64,000 nt of DNA from Aequorivita xiaoshiensis (GTDB taxonomy: Bacteria; Bacteroidota; Bacteroidia; Flavobacteriales; Flavobacteriaceae), in contig NZ_JAIRBB010000004.1 of assembly GCF_022008395.1 (NCBI RefSeq), forward strand, positions 121,913 through 185,912, given 5' to 3'. The position numbers and the translations under genes were made by a program. Under the pieces are notes generated by a model that ran no database searches, had not been told where the DNA came from, and worked only from the letters and a program-made list of their open reading frames with translations. Positions 35,810 to 45,828 of the stretch are shown here, piece by piece. The stretch's first letter is position 1. Each line of letters begins with the position of its first letter.

Positions 35810-36220
35810 ATGATTGGAGAAACAATAACTATTGCTGTAGATTTTGATGGAACCATCGTAGAGGACAAGTACCCTCGTATTGGCAAACCTATCATCTTTG
35901 CTTTTGAAACATTAAAGAAACTGCAGGATAAAGGTCATCGACTTATTTTATGGACGTACAGAAAAGGTCCGGAATTGGAAGAGGCAGTACAGTTTTGCAA
36001 GGACAATGGTATTGTTTTCTACGCAGTCAACAACAGCTTTCCTGAAGAGGAATTCAACCTTTCTCACAGTCGCAAAATAAACGCAGATATTTTTATTGAC
36101 GACAGAAATGTTGGCGGCCTTATGAGTTGGGGAGAAATTTACCAAGAATTAGTTGGAGAAAAACCTATTTCTAATAAATATACTACTAAAAAGAAAGGGT
36201 GGTTTTCCTTTTTGAAATAA
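35810..36220 (+). CDS. BT0820-type HAD-superfamily hydrolase
   Basis: The 136-residue small HAD protein has VDFDGTIVEDKYPRIG with the nucleophile Asp and the acid/base Asp, LILWTYRKG with the phosphate-contacting Thr, and NADIFIDDRNVGG with the acidic metal ligands. This size and pattern match the BT0820 family of Bacteroidetes. The substrate is unknown. The map gene follows four bases downstream, so both share a transcript. Confidence 0.9.
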   Translation: MIGETITIAVDFDGTIVEDKYPRIGKPIIFAFETLKKLQDKGHRLILWTYRKGPELEEAVQFCKDNGIVFYAVNNSFPEEEFNLSHSRKINADIFIDDRNVGGLMSWGEIYQELVGEKPISNKYTTKKKGWFSFLK

Positions 36221-36224
36221 AGAT

Positions 36225-37031
36225 ATGATTATACCAAAAACGAGAGAAGAAATTGAATTAATGCGCGAAAGTGCATTGGTAGTATCCCGTACTTTAGGAA
36301 TGCTTGCAAAGGAGGTAAAACCAGGGGTTACAACTAATCAGCTAAATAAAATGGCTGAAGAATACATCCGTAGCCAAGATGCGATCCCAGGATTTTTAGG
36401 GCTTTATGACTGTCCCTCAACTTTACTTACTAGTGTAAACGAAGCAGTAGTTCATGGACTTCCTACTGATATACCTTTAAAAGAAGGAGATATTGTAGCG
36501 ATTGATTGCGGAGCGATAAAAAATGGATTTTACGGTGACCACGCTTATACTTTTGAAGTAGGTGACGTTTCACCAGAAATCAAAAAACTTTTGAAAATTA
36601 CTAAGGAATCTCTTTATATAGGTATTCGCGAATTTAAAAAAGGAAATCGTGTTGGAGATGTAGGATACGCAATCCAAAAATACTGTGAGGCACATGGTTA
36701 TGGCGTAGTTCGTGAACTTGTAGGTCACGGAATTGGTCGTAAAATGCACGAAGATCCGGAAATGCCAAATTACGGACGTCGTGGCCGCGGAAAGAAATTT
36801 ATAGAAGGAATGACAATTGCGCTAGAACCTATGATTAATATGGGAACTCACAGAGTGAAGCAATTAAGTGATGGTTGGACTATTGTAACTTTAGACGGAC
36901 AACCAAGCGCTCACTTTGAACACGATATTGCTCTTGTAGATGGAAAACCTGAATTACTATCTACCTTTGATTATATTTATGAAGCGCTAGGTATTACTAG
37001 CGATGAAGAAAAAGAATTCAGAAACTTATAA
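36225..37031 (+). CDS. map: Type I methionine aminopeptidase
   Basis: This enzyme removes the initiator methionine from new proteins in the cytosol. At 268 residues it has usual type I length. The five metal ligands can be seen: Asp in AIDCGA, Asp in FYGDHAYTF, His in VGHGIGRKMHEDP, Glu in ALEPMI and Glu in SAHFEHDIAL. The substrate-binding NEAVVHGLP is also present. It is complete and cotranscribed with the HAD gene. Confidence 0.97.
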   Translation: MIIPKTREEIELMRESALVVSRTLGMLAKEVKPGVTTNQLNKMAEEYIRSQDAIPGFLGLYDCPSTLLTSVNEAVVHGLPTDIPLKEGDIVAIDCGAIKNGFYGDHAYTFEVGDVSPEIKKLLKITKESLYIGIREFKKGNRVGDVGYAIQKYCEAHGYGVVRELVGHGIGRKMHEDPEMPNYGRRGRGKKFIEGMTIALEPMINMGTHRVKQLSDGWTIVTLDGQPSAHFEHDIALVDGKPELLSTFDYIYEALGITSDEEKEFRNL

Positions 37032-37042
37032 ATTTTAAGGCC

Positions 37043-37082
37043 TTTGCACCTATGCGTTTAATATTTAATCGCAAGGTGCAAA
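37043..37082. repeat. Long inverted repeat upstream of the methyltransferase gene
   Basis: TTTGCACCT-A-TGCG (37043-37056) pairs with CGCA-AGGTGCAAA (37070-37082), a 13-bp stem with one bulged A and a 13-base AT loop. No T tract follows on either strand, so it is not a plain terminator. It ends 25 bases before a TTG start codon. Confidence 0.6.
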
Positions 37083-37107
37083 AATTTAAGAGTTTAAGCC
37101 CTACACT

Positions 37108-37872
37108 TTGTTCAAGAAAATCCTAAATACCATTCCTCGTCCTTTGCTTATCAGGCTGAGTATTATCGGACGTCCGATTCTTGCTTTTTTCTTGAGAGGC
37201 AATAAATTCACTGATCCAATAGACGGGAAATCTTATCGAAAGTTTCTTCCGTATGGATATGAAGTTATTCGTGAAAATGCACTTTCTCCTGGAACTCTCT
37301 CCTTAGAAAGACATAGGTTGTTTTGGCTTTATTTAAAAAATGAAACCGGTTTTTTCACGGATAACATAAAAGTTCTTCATTTTGCTCCAGAACAAGCTTT
37401 CTATAAAAAATTCAGGAAAATGAAAAACCTGGATTATACAACAACAGATTTAAATTCTCCGATTGCTGATGTAAAGGCTGATATTTGCAATTTACCTTTT
37501 AAGGATAATGAATTTGATTTTATAATTTGCAACCACGTTTTAGAGCATATCCCCGACGATACTAAAGCGATGATGGAATTATACCGTATTCTAGCTCCTG
37601 GCGGCACTGCAATTCTTCAGGTACCTTATAAAGCCGATTTGGATACTACTTTTGAAGACGACAGTATTACAGACCCAAAGGAACGCGCAGAAATATTTGG
37701 ACAGTATGATCATGTTCGTGTTTATGGGATGGATTACTTTACAAAACTAGCAAGCATAGGGTTTAATGTAGAAGCTGTAGATTACACAAGTACTTTAACT
37801 TCTGAGGAGGTTGAAAAGTACAAACTTCCGAAAGGCGAATTAATTCCAGTTTGCCGAAAACTAATTTCCTAA
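37108..37872 (+). CDS. Class I SAM-dependent methyltransferase
   Basis: The 254-residue protein has VLHFAPEQAF as a variant SAM motif I near residue 90, TTTDLNS as the acidic loop, and FDFIICNHVLEHIPDD with the Methyltransf_11 pattern. LAPGGTAILQVPYK follows. The N-terminal helix is rich in Arg and hydrophobic residues and could touch the membrane. The substrate is unknown. The start is TTG at 37108; the nearest in-frame ATG would remove the N-terminal part. It overlaps the apbE 3' end by 12 bases. Confidence 0.88.
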   Translation: MFKKILNTIPRPLLIRLSIIGRPILAFFLRGNKFTDPIDGKSYRKFLPYGYEVIRENALSPGTLSLERHRLFWLYLKNETGFFTDNIKVLHFAPEQAFYKKFRKMKNLDYTTTDLNSPIADVKADICNLPFKDNEFDFIICNHVLEHIPDDTKAMMELYRILAPGGTAILQVPYKADLDTTFEDDSITDPKERAEIFGQYDHVRVYGMDYFTKLASIGFNVEAVDYTSTLTSEEVEKYKLPKGELIPVCRKLIS

Positions 37873-38877
37873 TTGTCTTTTAAAACCTTTGGTAATAAAA
37901 ACCTGATGGTTGTTTACTGAATCATTAAAAGTTAGATATGCCTCTACACCTGGAAGATTTTCAAGTAAATTTTTAGACTTTTCAAGACCTAAAGCCATAA
38001 ATGAAGTTGCATAAGCATCCGCCATAGCACAAGTTTCGGCAAGTACGGTTGCGCTAGTTACATCACTCTTTTCTGCAGAACCTGTTAAGGGGTTTAAGGT
38101 GTGTACATATCTTTTACCAGTTGCTGAATCTATTCTAAACTTACGGTAATTTCCTGAAGACGCCATTGCAATATTTTTAAGCTTAACAGTAGCTTCATAA
38201 GAGCGATCAGTTAATTCGGAGTCTACGGTTTCAATACCTACTATCCAATCTTGCTGACTTTTTAAGTTCTGCCCCTTAGCAAGTATCTCACCGCCTAATT
38301 CAATAAGATAATTACTAATTCCTTTAGACTCTAAATAGCGGCCAATACAATCAATTCCGAAGCCTTTAGCTACTGCATTAAAATCGAAGTAAATTTGAGG
38401 ATATTCTTTAGAAACTGTTCCGTTTGCTTTTAGTTTTACTTTGTGAAATCCAACATAGTTCATAAGAGAATCTAAGGTTGTACTATCTATAACATTCAAA
38501 TGTTTTACATCACCAAAGCCATAAGCATTCCGCAATACTCCAATTGTTGGATCGAAATAACCATTAGTTTTCCTATTCACATCTTCCGAAATTTCAAATA
38601 CTTCTTTGAAAATAGCATCCACAACTAATGTAGAATCGCCACGATTAATTTTTGAAATATCACTTTCGGGAATATACGTACTTACAGAATAATTTACGGC
38701 ATCGATAACGGAGTCTATTGCCTTTTTAAAATTTAAATCTTTTTCTGAGTACAATTGAATATTATAAGTAGTACCAAAAGCTTCACCCTGAAGGTGGATA
38801 GGAGTGTTTTTATTCTTATCACAAGAAGTTAATACTAGTAAAAAAGATAATGCAAGGTATTTCATAAATTGAAACAT
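37861..38877 (-). CDS. apbE: FAD:protein FMN transferase (ApbE), lipoprotein
   Basis: ApbE moves FMN from FAD onto Thr or Ser of periplasm-facing flavoproteins, including NqrB and NqrC of the adjacent operon. The 338-residue protein has a lipoprotein signal (lipobox LTSC). A second in-frame ATG at 38865 is an equally good start. Motifs are GTTYNI, SDISKINRG, NGYFDPTIG, FDFNAVAKGFGID, LIELGGEI and ASSGNYRKF with the HTLNPLTG metal loop. It is transcribed in the same direction as nqr but lies after that operon's terminator. Confidence 0.95.
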   Translation of the reverse strand: MFQFMKYLALSFLLVLTSCDKNKNTPIHLQGEAFGTTYNIQLYSEKDLNFKKAIDSVIDAVNYSVSTYIPESDISKINRGDSTLVVDAIFKEVFEISEDVNRKTNGYFDPTIGVLRNAYGFGDVKHLNVIDSTTLDSLMNYVGFHKVKLKANGTVSKEYPQIYFDFNAVAKGFGIDCIGRYLESKGISNYLIELGGEILAKGQNLKSQQDWIVGIETVDSELTDRSYEATVKLKNIAMASSGNYRKFRIDSATGKRYVHTLNPLTGSAEKSDVTSATVLAETCAMADAYATSFMALGLEKSKNLLENLPGVEAYLTFNDSVNNHQVFITKGFKRQLGN

Positions 38878-38904
38878 ATGATAAGTGTATAGTATTGAAC
38901 TAGA

Positions 38905-39267
38905 TTAAATTATTTCTTGTAACCCTTTATAGACAAGCGTGTAATCTTCGTTTTTTAAAACAGGCTTACCGTAATCACTTCCATGTCCTAAACCTACACC
39001 AGCATAATAAGTTTTTGCATCAAATTTAGATGCGTGTTCTTTTATGGTTTGCATAAAAACAGGGTCGTATGCAGTAGCATCTTGAGGATAAGATATAGCT
39101 CTTACAATAATAAAATGAAGTTCCTTGTTTTTTAAAGCAACAAACTGCGGATCCTTTTTAAGTTTTGAATTAACCCCTAAAAATTCAAATCCATCTTCTT
39201 TCAATTGTTTCCCAACAATATTCATTGCAAGGTTATGTAATTCTTGTTTTGTAAGTTCTTCTGCCAT
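38905..39267 (-). CDS. Small conserved protein next to the nqr operon
   Basis: The 120-residue protein has no signal peptide or membrane helix. It begins with a helical TKQELHNLAMNIVGKQL and continues with a mixed alpha/beta part containing KNKELHFIIVRAISYP and TYYAGVGLGHG. Proteins like it in Bacteroidetes are often labelled as an NQR subunit F, apparently from position only; no Fe-S, FAD or NADH motif is present. It lies between the nqr terminator and apbE, and may share a transcript with apbE (27-base gap). Confidence 0.75.
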   Translation of the reverse strand: MAEELTKQELHNLAMNIVGKQLKEDGFEFLGVNSKLKKDPQFVALKNKELHFIIVRAISYPQDATAYDPVFMQTIKEHASKFDAKTYYAGVGLGHGSDYGKPVLKNEDYTLVYKGLQEII

Positions 39268-39308
39268 AATTAGTTCAAAATTAAGGAAAATAGGACTAGG
39301 TTATACAA

Positions 39309-39338
39309 AAAAACCGTTTCAAAATTGAAACGGTTTTT
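39309..39338 (-). terminator. Terminator of the nqr operon
   Basis: A 12-bp perfect stem (AAAAACCGTTTC / GAAACGGTTTTT) with a 6-base loop lies 19 bases after the nqrF stop. T-rich ends exist on both strands. Confidence 0.85.
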
Positions 39339-39356
39339 AAATATTTAAGCTGTTTT

Positions 39357-40667
39357 TTATCCTCCGAAGTCATCGAAACGGATGTTCTCATCTGGGATTC
39401 CGAAGTCTTCACCCATTTTTTGAACAGCTTGGTTCATCAATGGAGGACCACAGAAATACAATTCGATATCTTCTGGAGTATCGTGGTGGTTTAGGTAGTT
39501 ATCAATAACTACTTGGTGAATAAACCCTACGAAACCGTCTCCTTCTTCATCGTGAATGTCCTTTTTCACTTTCCAGTTATCTTCTTCTAATGGTTCAGAA
39601 AGTGCTAAGTAAAACTTAAAGTTCGGAAATTCGTTTTCTAGTTCCTTAAAGTGATCTAAGTAGAAAAGCTCTCTCTTAGAACGTCCACCGTACCAATATG
39701 TAACTTTACGTCCAGTTTTAAGTGTTTTGAATAAGTGGTATAAGTGAGATCTCATTGGTGCCATTCCTGCTCCACCGCCAACATAAAGCATTTCCGCTTC
39801 TGAAGGGTTGATAAAGAATTCACCGAAAGGACCAGAAATAACAACTTTATCTCCTTCTTTACAGTTAAAAATATAAGATGAAGCGATACCTGGATTAACA
39901 TCCATCCATCCGCCTTTTGCACGGTCGAATGGCGGAGTTGCAATACGAACGTTAAGCATAATCTCACGTCCTTCTGCAGGATAAGAAGCCATTGAGTAGG
40001 CTCTTTCTGTAACTTCGGTATTCTTCATCACAAGTGGCCAAAGTTTAAATTTATCCCACTCCTCTTGAAATTTGTCTGGTCTATCGTGCTCCTCTGGGTG
40101 AGCCGTAATATCCATTTCTGAAAATTTAACCTCACATGGCGGTATTTCAATTTGAATATACCCTCCAGCTTTATAGTTCATATCCTCAGGGATTTCAACT
40201 ACAAATTCTTTAATAAAAGATGCAACGTTGTAGTTTCTAACAACAGTAGCCTCCCATTTTTTAATTCCAAAAATTTCTTCTGGAATTGAAATATTCATAT
40301 CCTGCTTAACTTTAACTTGGCAAGAAAGACGTGCACCTTCTTGTAACTCTTTACGAGTAAAGTGAGGAGTTTCTGTAGGCAATGCTTCACCACCACCCGA
40401 TAATACGTGGCATTCACATTGAATACATGTTCCACCTCCACCACAAGCAGATGGTAAGAATATTTTTTCGTTACTTAAAGTAGTTAGAAGTGAGCCACCA
40501 CTTTCTACTTCAATCACCTTTTCGTCGTTGATAGTAATCTTTACAGGCCCCGACGGTGATAATTTTTGTTTGGTAAAGAGTAATAGTGAAACCAATAACA
40601 AGGTTAGCACTAGAAAGGCTACAACTGTTACTATAATTACTCCGAGTGTACTTACTGCTAAAAACAT
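39357..40667 (-). CDS. nqrF: Na+-translocating NADH:quinone reductase subunit F
   Basis: NqrF is the NADH-oxidising entry point of the sodium pump at the inner membrane. The 436-residue protein has an N-terminal membrane helix (about 5-30). A [2Fe-2S] ferredoxin domain follows, with [10 protein letters not shown] and a fourth Cys in LSCQVKV. The FAD-binding RAYSMASYP and the NADH-binding [15 protein letters not shown] near residue 300 come next, and YFCGPPLMN is the C-terminal NAD loop. All cofactor motifs are intact. It is the last gene of the operon. Confidence 0.97.
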   Translation of the reverse strand: MFLAVSTLGVIIVTVVAFLVLTLLLVSLLLFTKQKLSPSGPVKITINDEKVIEVESGGSLLTTLSNEKIFLPSACGGGGTCIQCECHVLSGGGEALPTETPHFTRKELQEGARLSCQVKVKQDMNISIPEEIFGIKKWEATVVRNYNVASFIKEFVVEIPEDMNYKAGGYIQIEIPPCEVKFSEMDITAHPEEHDRPDKFQEEWDKFKLWPLVMKNTEVTERAYSMASYPAEGREIMLNVRIATPPFDRAKGGWMDVNPGIASSYIFNCKEGDKVVISGPFGEFFINPSEAEMLYVGGGAGMAPMRSHLYHLFKTLKTGRKVTYWYGGRSKRELFYLDHFKELENEFPNFKFYLALSEPLEEDNWKVKKDIHDEEGDGFVGFIHQVVIDNYLNHHDTPEDIELYFCGPPLMNQAVQKMGEDFGIPDENIRFDDFGG

Positions 40668-40668
40668 A

Positions 40669-41409
40669 CTATTGCTTCGTTATAGTTGAAACTTCAACCG
40701 CTTTCACGGCCTCTGTATTTTCATTTTGAATTTGTTCAGTTTGAATTCCTAAGTTTTCAGGGTTTCCTTCTAATGAAGATGTGTCCTCATCACCACCGGT
40801 TAACATACCTCCGAAACTCATAAATCCAATCGCCATTAAACCAGTAATAATAAAAGTAATCCCCAATCCTCTTAATGGTGCTGGAACATTTGAGTAACGG
40901 ATTTTTTCACGAATGGCTGCAATAGCAAGAATAGCTAAAAACCAACCAATTCCTGAGCTTATTCCGTAGTTTAATGCCAAGCCTAAAGTTTCGATTTCTC
41001 TAGATTGCATAAATAATGATCCTCCTAAAATCGCACAGTTTACAGCGATAAGTGGTAAGAAAATACCTAAGGAGTTATATAGAGAAGGTGAAAACTTCTC
41101 AACAACAATCTCTACCAGCTGAACCATAGTTGCAATGGTTGCAATAAAAAGAATAAATGATAAGAAACTCAGGTCATAAGAAGCATATTCTTCACCTAAC
41201 CAAATTAAAGCTCCATCCTTTAATATATATTGATCTAAAAGCCAGTTTATAGGTACGGTAACTGCTAGTACAAAAATAACTGCAGCACCAAGACCAACAG
41301 CAGTTGATACTTTTTTAGACACCGCGAGGTAAGAACACATTCCAAGGAACGTGGCGAATACCATGTTGTCTATAAATATCGATTTAAAAAATAACTCTAC
41401 GTGTTCCAT
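40669..41409 (-). CDS. nqrE: Na+-translocating NADH:quinone reductase subunit E
   Basis: The 246-residue integral membrane subunit has six helices. It pairs with NqrD by inverted topology and shares an iron site. Family stretches are [29 protein letters not shown] with the iron-binding Cys, and [17 protein letters not shown]. The C-terminal tail of about 40 acidic residues after the last helix is longer than in Vibrio. One base separates it from nqrF. Confidence 0.96.
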   Translation of the reverse strand: MEHVELFFKSIFIDNMVFATFLGMCSYLAVSKKVSTAVGLGAAVIFVLAVTVPINWLLDQYILKDGALIWLGEEYASYDLSFLSFILFIATIATMVQLVEIVVEKFSPSLYNSLGIFLPLIAVNCAILGGSLFMQSREIETLGLALNYGISSGIGWFLAILAIAAIREKIRYSNVPAPLRGLGITFIITGLMAIGFMSFGGMLTGGDEDTSSLEGNPENLGIQTEQIQNENTEAVKAVEVSTITKQ

Positions 41410-41483
41410 TTGTTCAGTAATTGAATTTGCAGCTTTAGTTAAAAAATAGGAATACCTACTACAACCATCATCTGCCTAGTTTG

Positions 41484-42128
41484 TTATTCCTCTATTAAGT
41501 CTTTATTTCTTGCGCGTTGTACCCAAATGATTAATCCTACGATAATCAAAGCCATTGGAGACAATAGCATAAATCCATTGTTTTCATACCCTATAGCATA
41601 AAGCCCAGTTTTCGTAATTGGATCTCCAAGCACTTGATATCCTAAAAGTGTTCCAGAACCAAGTAATTCTCTAAAGAAACCAACGATTACAAGTATAAGA
41701 CCATAACCAGCAGCATTTCCAATACCATCTAAGAATGATCTCCAAGGACCATTAGCCAATGCAAATGCCTCAAAACGCCCCATGATAATACAGTTAGTAA
41801 TAATCAAACCAATAAATACAGAAAGTTCTTTACTTAACGAGTAAGCAAAAGCCTTCAATACTTGATCTACAACAATTACCAAGGAGGCCACTACTACCAA
41901 CTGAACGATAATTCTAATTTTTGAAGGTATTACATTACGCATTAACGATATTACCACGTTTCCAATCCCCATAACTGCAAGTACCGAAATGGCCATTACA
42001 ATTGAAGCTTTAAGTTGGGCTGTAATAGCTAATGCAGAGCAAATTCCTAAAACCTGAATTGTAATAGGGTTATTATCCGCTAGAGGATCTAGAATAAGCT
42101 TACTGTCTTTTTTTGATAGCAATCCCAT
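41484..42128 (-). CDS. nqrD: Na+-translocating NADH:quinone reductase subunit D
   Basis: The 214-residue protein has six membrane helices. It shows [12 protein letters not shown] with the Cys of the intramembrane iron site, [21 protein letters not shown] with the second Cys, and [12 protein letters not shown], all typical of NqrD. It lies three bases after nqrC and 74 bases before nqrE, the widest gap within the operon. Confidence 0.96.
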   Translation of the reverse strand: MGLLSKKDSKLILDPLADNNPITIQVLGICSALAITAQLKASIVMAISVLAVMGIGNVVISLMRNVIPSKIRIIVQLVVVASLVIVVDQVLKAFAYSLSKELSVFIGLIITNCIIMGRFEAFALANGPWRSFLDGIGNAAGYGLILVIVGFFRELLGSGTLLGYQVLGDPITKTGLYAIGYENNGFMLLSPMALIIVGLIIWVQRARNKDLIEE

Positions 42129-42131
42129 AAT

Positions 42132-42881
42132 TTATTGATTTAAAGATTTTAAATAAGGAAGGTACATTCTCATATCCTTTTTAATCATTGCTGTTACTCC
42201 ATCACCAGTGATAGTTGCTCCAGCAATAGCATCAACCTTATTGTCGGTTTTATTTTCGTTAACAGGGTCGTTATTACCTTTTGCTACGGTTATTCCTTTA
42301 AAAGTATCGCCATCTAAGATGTGCTCACCAGTAAAGTCGTCCATAAAATAGCGTTGCTTAATCTCAGCTCCTAGACCTGGAGTTTCCCCCGCATGGTCAA
42401 AGAATACACCTTGTACCACTAACGATTGGTCAACAGCTACAAAGCCCCAAATTGCATCCCAAAGACCTTTACCTCTCATAGGAATTACATAAAGAGTTTT
42501 ACCATCCTTCTCTCCTACAAATAAAGGAAGTCTACGCTTGTAGTTTGGGTCTTTCGCTTTGGCTTCTTCTTGTTTAATATCTATTAAATACGCTTCCGAA
42601 TCTTCTGTTACTTCTTCACCTTGAATTACTAATTGCTTAGTAATGTATTTTGAAAAAGCTTCTTCAACTTTATCGGTAGAGATAAATGAGATATCACCAT
42701 CACCTTCATTATCATTAACACCCATAGCGTAAAGAATGTTTTGCATCTTTTCGAAACGCTCATTTAGTGTTATTTTACTTTTTAACCCTTGTGCAACACC
42801 GGCTAAAAGTGATCCCACTACAATTACCATAATCACTGCAAAGATTATAGTATATGAGTTTTTATCTGTTTTCTTTGACAT
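42132..42881 (-). CDS. nqrC: Na+-translocating NADH:quinone reductase subunit C
   Basis: The 249-residue protein has one N-terminal membrane helix (about 8-30) and a periplasmic FMN domain. The FMN attachment motif is seen as DAIAGATITGDGV near residue 225, with the Thr that receives FMN from ApbE by a phosphoester bond. The GKGLWDAIWGFVA and GAEIKQRYF stretches are also family marks. It lies two bases from nqrB and three from nqrD. Confidence 0.96.
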   Translation of the reverse strand: MSKKTDKNSYTIIFAVIMVIVVGSLLAGVAQGLKSKITLNERFEKMQNILYAMGVNDNEGDGDISFISTDKVEEAFSKYITKQLVIQGEEVTEDSEAYLIDIKQEEAKAKDPNYKRRLPLFVGEKDGKTLYVIPMRGKGLWDAIWGFVAVDQSLVVQGVFFDHAGETPGLGAEIKQRYFMDDFTGEHILDGDTFKGITVAKGNNDPVNENKTDNKVDAIAGATITGDGVTAMIKKDMRMYLPYLKSLNQ

Positions 42882-42883
42882 GA

Positions 42884-44083
42884 TTACGCTGTTTTAGCTT
42901 TTAAACGTTTCATTCTCTTCTTAATATTTCCTTGTACCACGTAATGGTCAATTGTTGGTGCAAATACGTTCATCAACAATATTGCAAGCATCACACCTTC
43001 TGGGTAAGCCGGGTTAAACACTCGTATTAGCACCGAAATAAACCCTATAAAGAAACCGTAATACCATTTACCCATATTGGTTTGCGAACCTGTAACTGGA
43101 TCTGTTGCCATATAAACAATCCCGAACGCTAAACCACCAATCACTAAGTGATGCCAGAATGTTTCGCTCATTAATCCGTAGAAAGTATTTCCTTCTTGAA
43201 TCCAACCAGCATTTACAACACCGTTAAAGATAAGCCCCATCGCTAAAGCACCAATAACCGCTGAAAGCATAATTCTCCAGCTTCCAATTTTTGTGTAAAT
43301 TAAAAATGCTGCACCTAGTAGTATTAAGAAAGTAGAAGTTTCTCCTACCGATCCAGGTATAAAGCCCCAGAAACTATCCCATATACTATAAATAGGTTCT
43401 TGGTTTTGAGCTAGGCTACCTAATATTGTTTCTCCAGAAATTGCATCAGGTTGTCCCGTCATTTCTTTAGCACCGTGTACCCAAACTTTATCTCCACTCA
43501 TCCAAGTTGGATAAGCAAAAAACAAGAAAGCACGAATAGTAAGCGCCGGGTTAAGGATATTCATTCCAGTTCCACCAAAAACTTCTTTACCAATTACAAC
43601 ACCAAAAATTACCGCTACAGTAAGCATCCAAAGTGGAATATCAATAGGAACAATAAGCGGCACAAGCATACCCGTTACCAAGTACCCTTCTTCAACTTCG
43701 TGTTTGTTGATAATTGCAAAAATAAATTCTATTAATAGACCAACCCCATATGAAATTATAACCAAAGGCAATACCTTCAAAGCACCTAGAGCAAAATTGT
43801 CCCAAGTAAAAAAGTTAGCTAAAGGATCTAATCGCAACGTTCCATCTATAGCAGCATAATGCTGATATCCAGCATTAAAAATTCCGAAAATTAAACAAGG
43901 AACAAGTGCCATAATTACCGTATTCATTGTTCGCTTTAAATCGTCCACTACTCGAACGTGCGAACCAGAATGTGTGGTTTCATTTGGCATATACAAGAAG
44001 GTATGCAACGCATTAAATGCAGGAGCCATTTTCGTACCTCTGTACTTTTCCTTTAGCTTATGTAAATTCTGTTTCAATCCCAT
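42884..44083 (-). CDS. nqrB: Na+-translocating NADH:quinone reductase subunit B
   Basis: The 399-residue main membrane subunit carries covalent FMN and riboflavin and is thought to form the sodium path. It has about ten helices, GKEVFGGTGMNILNPALTIRA near residue 165, a SGETILG segment as the FMN-threonine site (SGAT in Vibrio) and FGIVYMATDPVTGSQTN. The Ala-to-Glu change in the flavinylation motif is noted, and Thr is kept. It is the second gene of the operon. Confidence 0.96.
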   Translation of the reverse strand: MGLKQNLHKLKEKYRGTKMAPAFNALHTFLYMPNETTHSGSHVRVVDDLKRTMNTVIMALVPCLIFGIFNAGYQHYAAIDGTLRLDPLANFFTWDNFALGALKVLPLVIISYGVGLLIEFIFAIINKHEVEEGYLVTGMLVPLIVPIDIPLWMLTVAVIFGVVIGKEVFGGTGMNILNPALTIRAFLFFAYPTWMSGDKVWVHGAKEMTGQPDAISGETILGSLAQNQEPIYSIWDSFWGFIPGSVGETSTFLILLGAAFLIYTKIGSWRIMLSAVIGALAMGLIFNGVVNAGWIQEGNTFYGLMSETFWHHLVIGGLAFGIVYMATDPVTGSQTNMGKWYYGFFIGFISVLIRVFNPAYPEGVMLAILLMNVFAPTIDHYVVQGNIKKRMKRLKAKTA

Positions 44084-44118
44084 ATACTACGTATTTTTCA
44101 TTTCTTCAAAATGAACAA

Positions 44119-45471
44119 TTATCCAATTTCTTTATACATTATATCAAGACCGTTTCTAATGATCTGTTGGTGTGGTTGCTTACTTACGCAAACAAATTCT
44201 GTAAGCGCAAAATCTTCTGGTGCCACCTCATACATTCCCATAGCTTCCATTTGATCTAGATCTTTTACCATACAAGCTTTAAGCATTTGTAAAGGATACA
44301 TATCTAATGGAAAAACTTCTTCATAGATACCAGTCATCACGAAAGCTCTATGCTCTCCGTTGGTGTTTGTATCTAGATCGTATACTTTGCTTGGCATCAA
44401 CCAAGAGAATGTTAACGCTCTTGAAGTAGATATTTTATCAAAAACAGGCTTATTCCAACCAAATAATTCGTAGTCATCACCTTCTGGAATTACAGTTACG
44501 GTGTTACTGTAATATCCTAAATGACCTTTTGGTGAAATTTTAGCTCCAGTAAGAACATCACCACTAATAACGCGTACATTCTCACTGTTCAGCCCAGAAT
44601 CATACAAGAAAGTAGAAACCTCTGAACCTATTTTAGTTTTATAATATTTTGGAGCTTTCACTTCTGAGCCTGAAAGAGCAACAGTTCTTTCAGCATTAAA
44701 CTTACCAGTTAGCAATAACTCACCAATAATTACAAGATCTTGTGGCGCAACAGTCCAAACAACCTCACCCTTATTAACAGGCTGAACCTTGTTTATTAGC
44801 GTACCAACATTACCTGCTGGATGTGGTCCTGATACAGTGTGCAGCGTAATATCTTTTAAACCTTTAAAAGGAGAGCTTCCGCTTTTACCAATACCAACAT
44901 GCAACTGTCCTTTAGTAAGTTTACTAAGAGCAGTTACCGCAGCTTGAAGTTCTTTTTCTTTACCATTTAAAGAAAAGTCAACATCGTTGGCTAATGGCGC
45001 AGTAGTATTTGCTGAAACATAGATAGCTTTTGGCTCTTGCTCAGTATTGGCAATAACCGCATATGGTCGTTGCATTATAAATGGCCAGCAACCAGATTCA
45101 AGCAATCTAGCCTTAATAGCATCAGCACTTGAAGATTCTGGGTTTAAAACACCAAAATCCTTATAAGTATCCTGCGTATCCGCTTCGATTAAAAGATTAG
45201 TAATTACACGTTTTGCACCGCGCTCTATTTTAGCAAGAGTACCACTTACAGGTGAAACAAATTTTATAGATTCGTCACTCTTTGAGTAGAAAATGGTGTC
45301 ACCAGCTTGAAACTTATCGCCTTCTCTAAGCACCATTTTCGGGATGATAAGATGAAAATCCGACGGTTTTATAGAAAAAGTTCTAGATCTTGGTGCGCTA
45401 GAAATTGTCTTTTCCGCTTCACCCTTCAGCTTAATAGTGAGACCTTTTTTAATTTTAATGTCTTTGGACAT
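44119..45471 (-). CDS. nqrA: Na+-translocating NADH:quinone reductase subunit A
   Basis: The 450-residue cytosolic peripheral subunit is near the ubiquinone or menaquinone site. It opens KIKKGLTIKLKGEAE, typical of NqrA, with the barrel-sandwich part (FVSPVSGTLAKIERG). The GPHPAGNVGTLINKV segment and C-terminal TEFVCVSKQPHQQIIRNG follow. It is the first gene of nqrABCDEF, 35 bases before nqrB. The operon is complete and all six genes look intact. Confidence 0.96.
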   Translation of the reverse strand: MSKDIKIKKGLTIKLKGEAEKTISSAPRSRTFSIKPSDFHLIIPKMVLREGDKFQAGDTIFYSKSDESIKFVSPVSGTLAKIERGAKRVITNLLIEADTQDTYKDFGVLNPESSSADAIKARLLESGCWPFIMQRPYAVIANTEQEPKAIYVSANTTAPLANDVDFSLNGKEKELQAAVTALSKLTKGQLHVGIGKSGSSPFKGLKDITLHTVSGPHPAGNVGTLINKVQPVNKGEVVWTVAPQDLVIIGELLLTGKFNAERTVALSGSEVKAPKYYKTKIGSEVSTFLYDSGLNSENVRVISGDVLTGAKISPKGHLGYYSNTVTVIPEGDDYELFGWNKPVFDKISTSRALTFSWLMPSKVYDLDTNTNGEHRAFVMTGIYEEVFPLDMYPLQMLKACMVKDLDQMEAMGMYEVAPEDFALTEFVCVSKQPHQQIIRNGLDIMYKEIG

Positions 45472-45513
45472 AATACAGATATTAATAATGCCTTTATATC
45501 ACCTTAATAAACC

Positions 45514-45550
45514 CAAAATAATATATGCTCTGAGTTTAAGGGCGTGCAAA
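45514..45550 (-). promoter_or_regulatory. Probable nqr promoter
   Basis: On the minus strand a TTTG (45550-45547) lies 23 bases before TATTATTTTG (45523-45514), which resembles the TTTG / TAnnTTTG pair with two extra bases. It is 43 bases before the nqrA start. The rest of the 357-base gap to 45829 is AT-rich, with a TATCTTTTG (45705-45713) that could serve the plus-strand monooxygenase gene. Confidence 0.35.
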
Positions 45551-45828
45551 TTTATAAATTAAAACCACCATTGCACAACAAATGGGTATAATTTTATTTC
45601 ATAAAAATAAGATTAGGCAAATTAAAAAGGGTTTGAAAGATTGTATGGCTTAAAAATTGCCTATTTCACATCAAAAAATAAACTTATCACAAGTTTCTTT
45701 ATTCTATCTTTTGATTAAAAAATTATTAACTTCCATCTAATATCTTCAACTTCAACCACAAAAAATAATTACTATTGCGCTATAAATAAATACAGCAAAG
45801 TTCATTTTAATTGTTGTACTATAACCGG

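Noticed and set aside
38905..39267. NQR subunit F duplicate
   Set aside because: The protein lacks the Fe-S cysteines and FAD and NADH motifs; the true nqrF is at 39357-40667.
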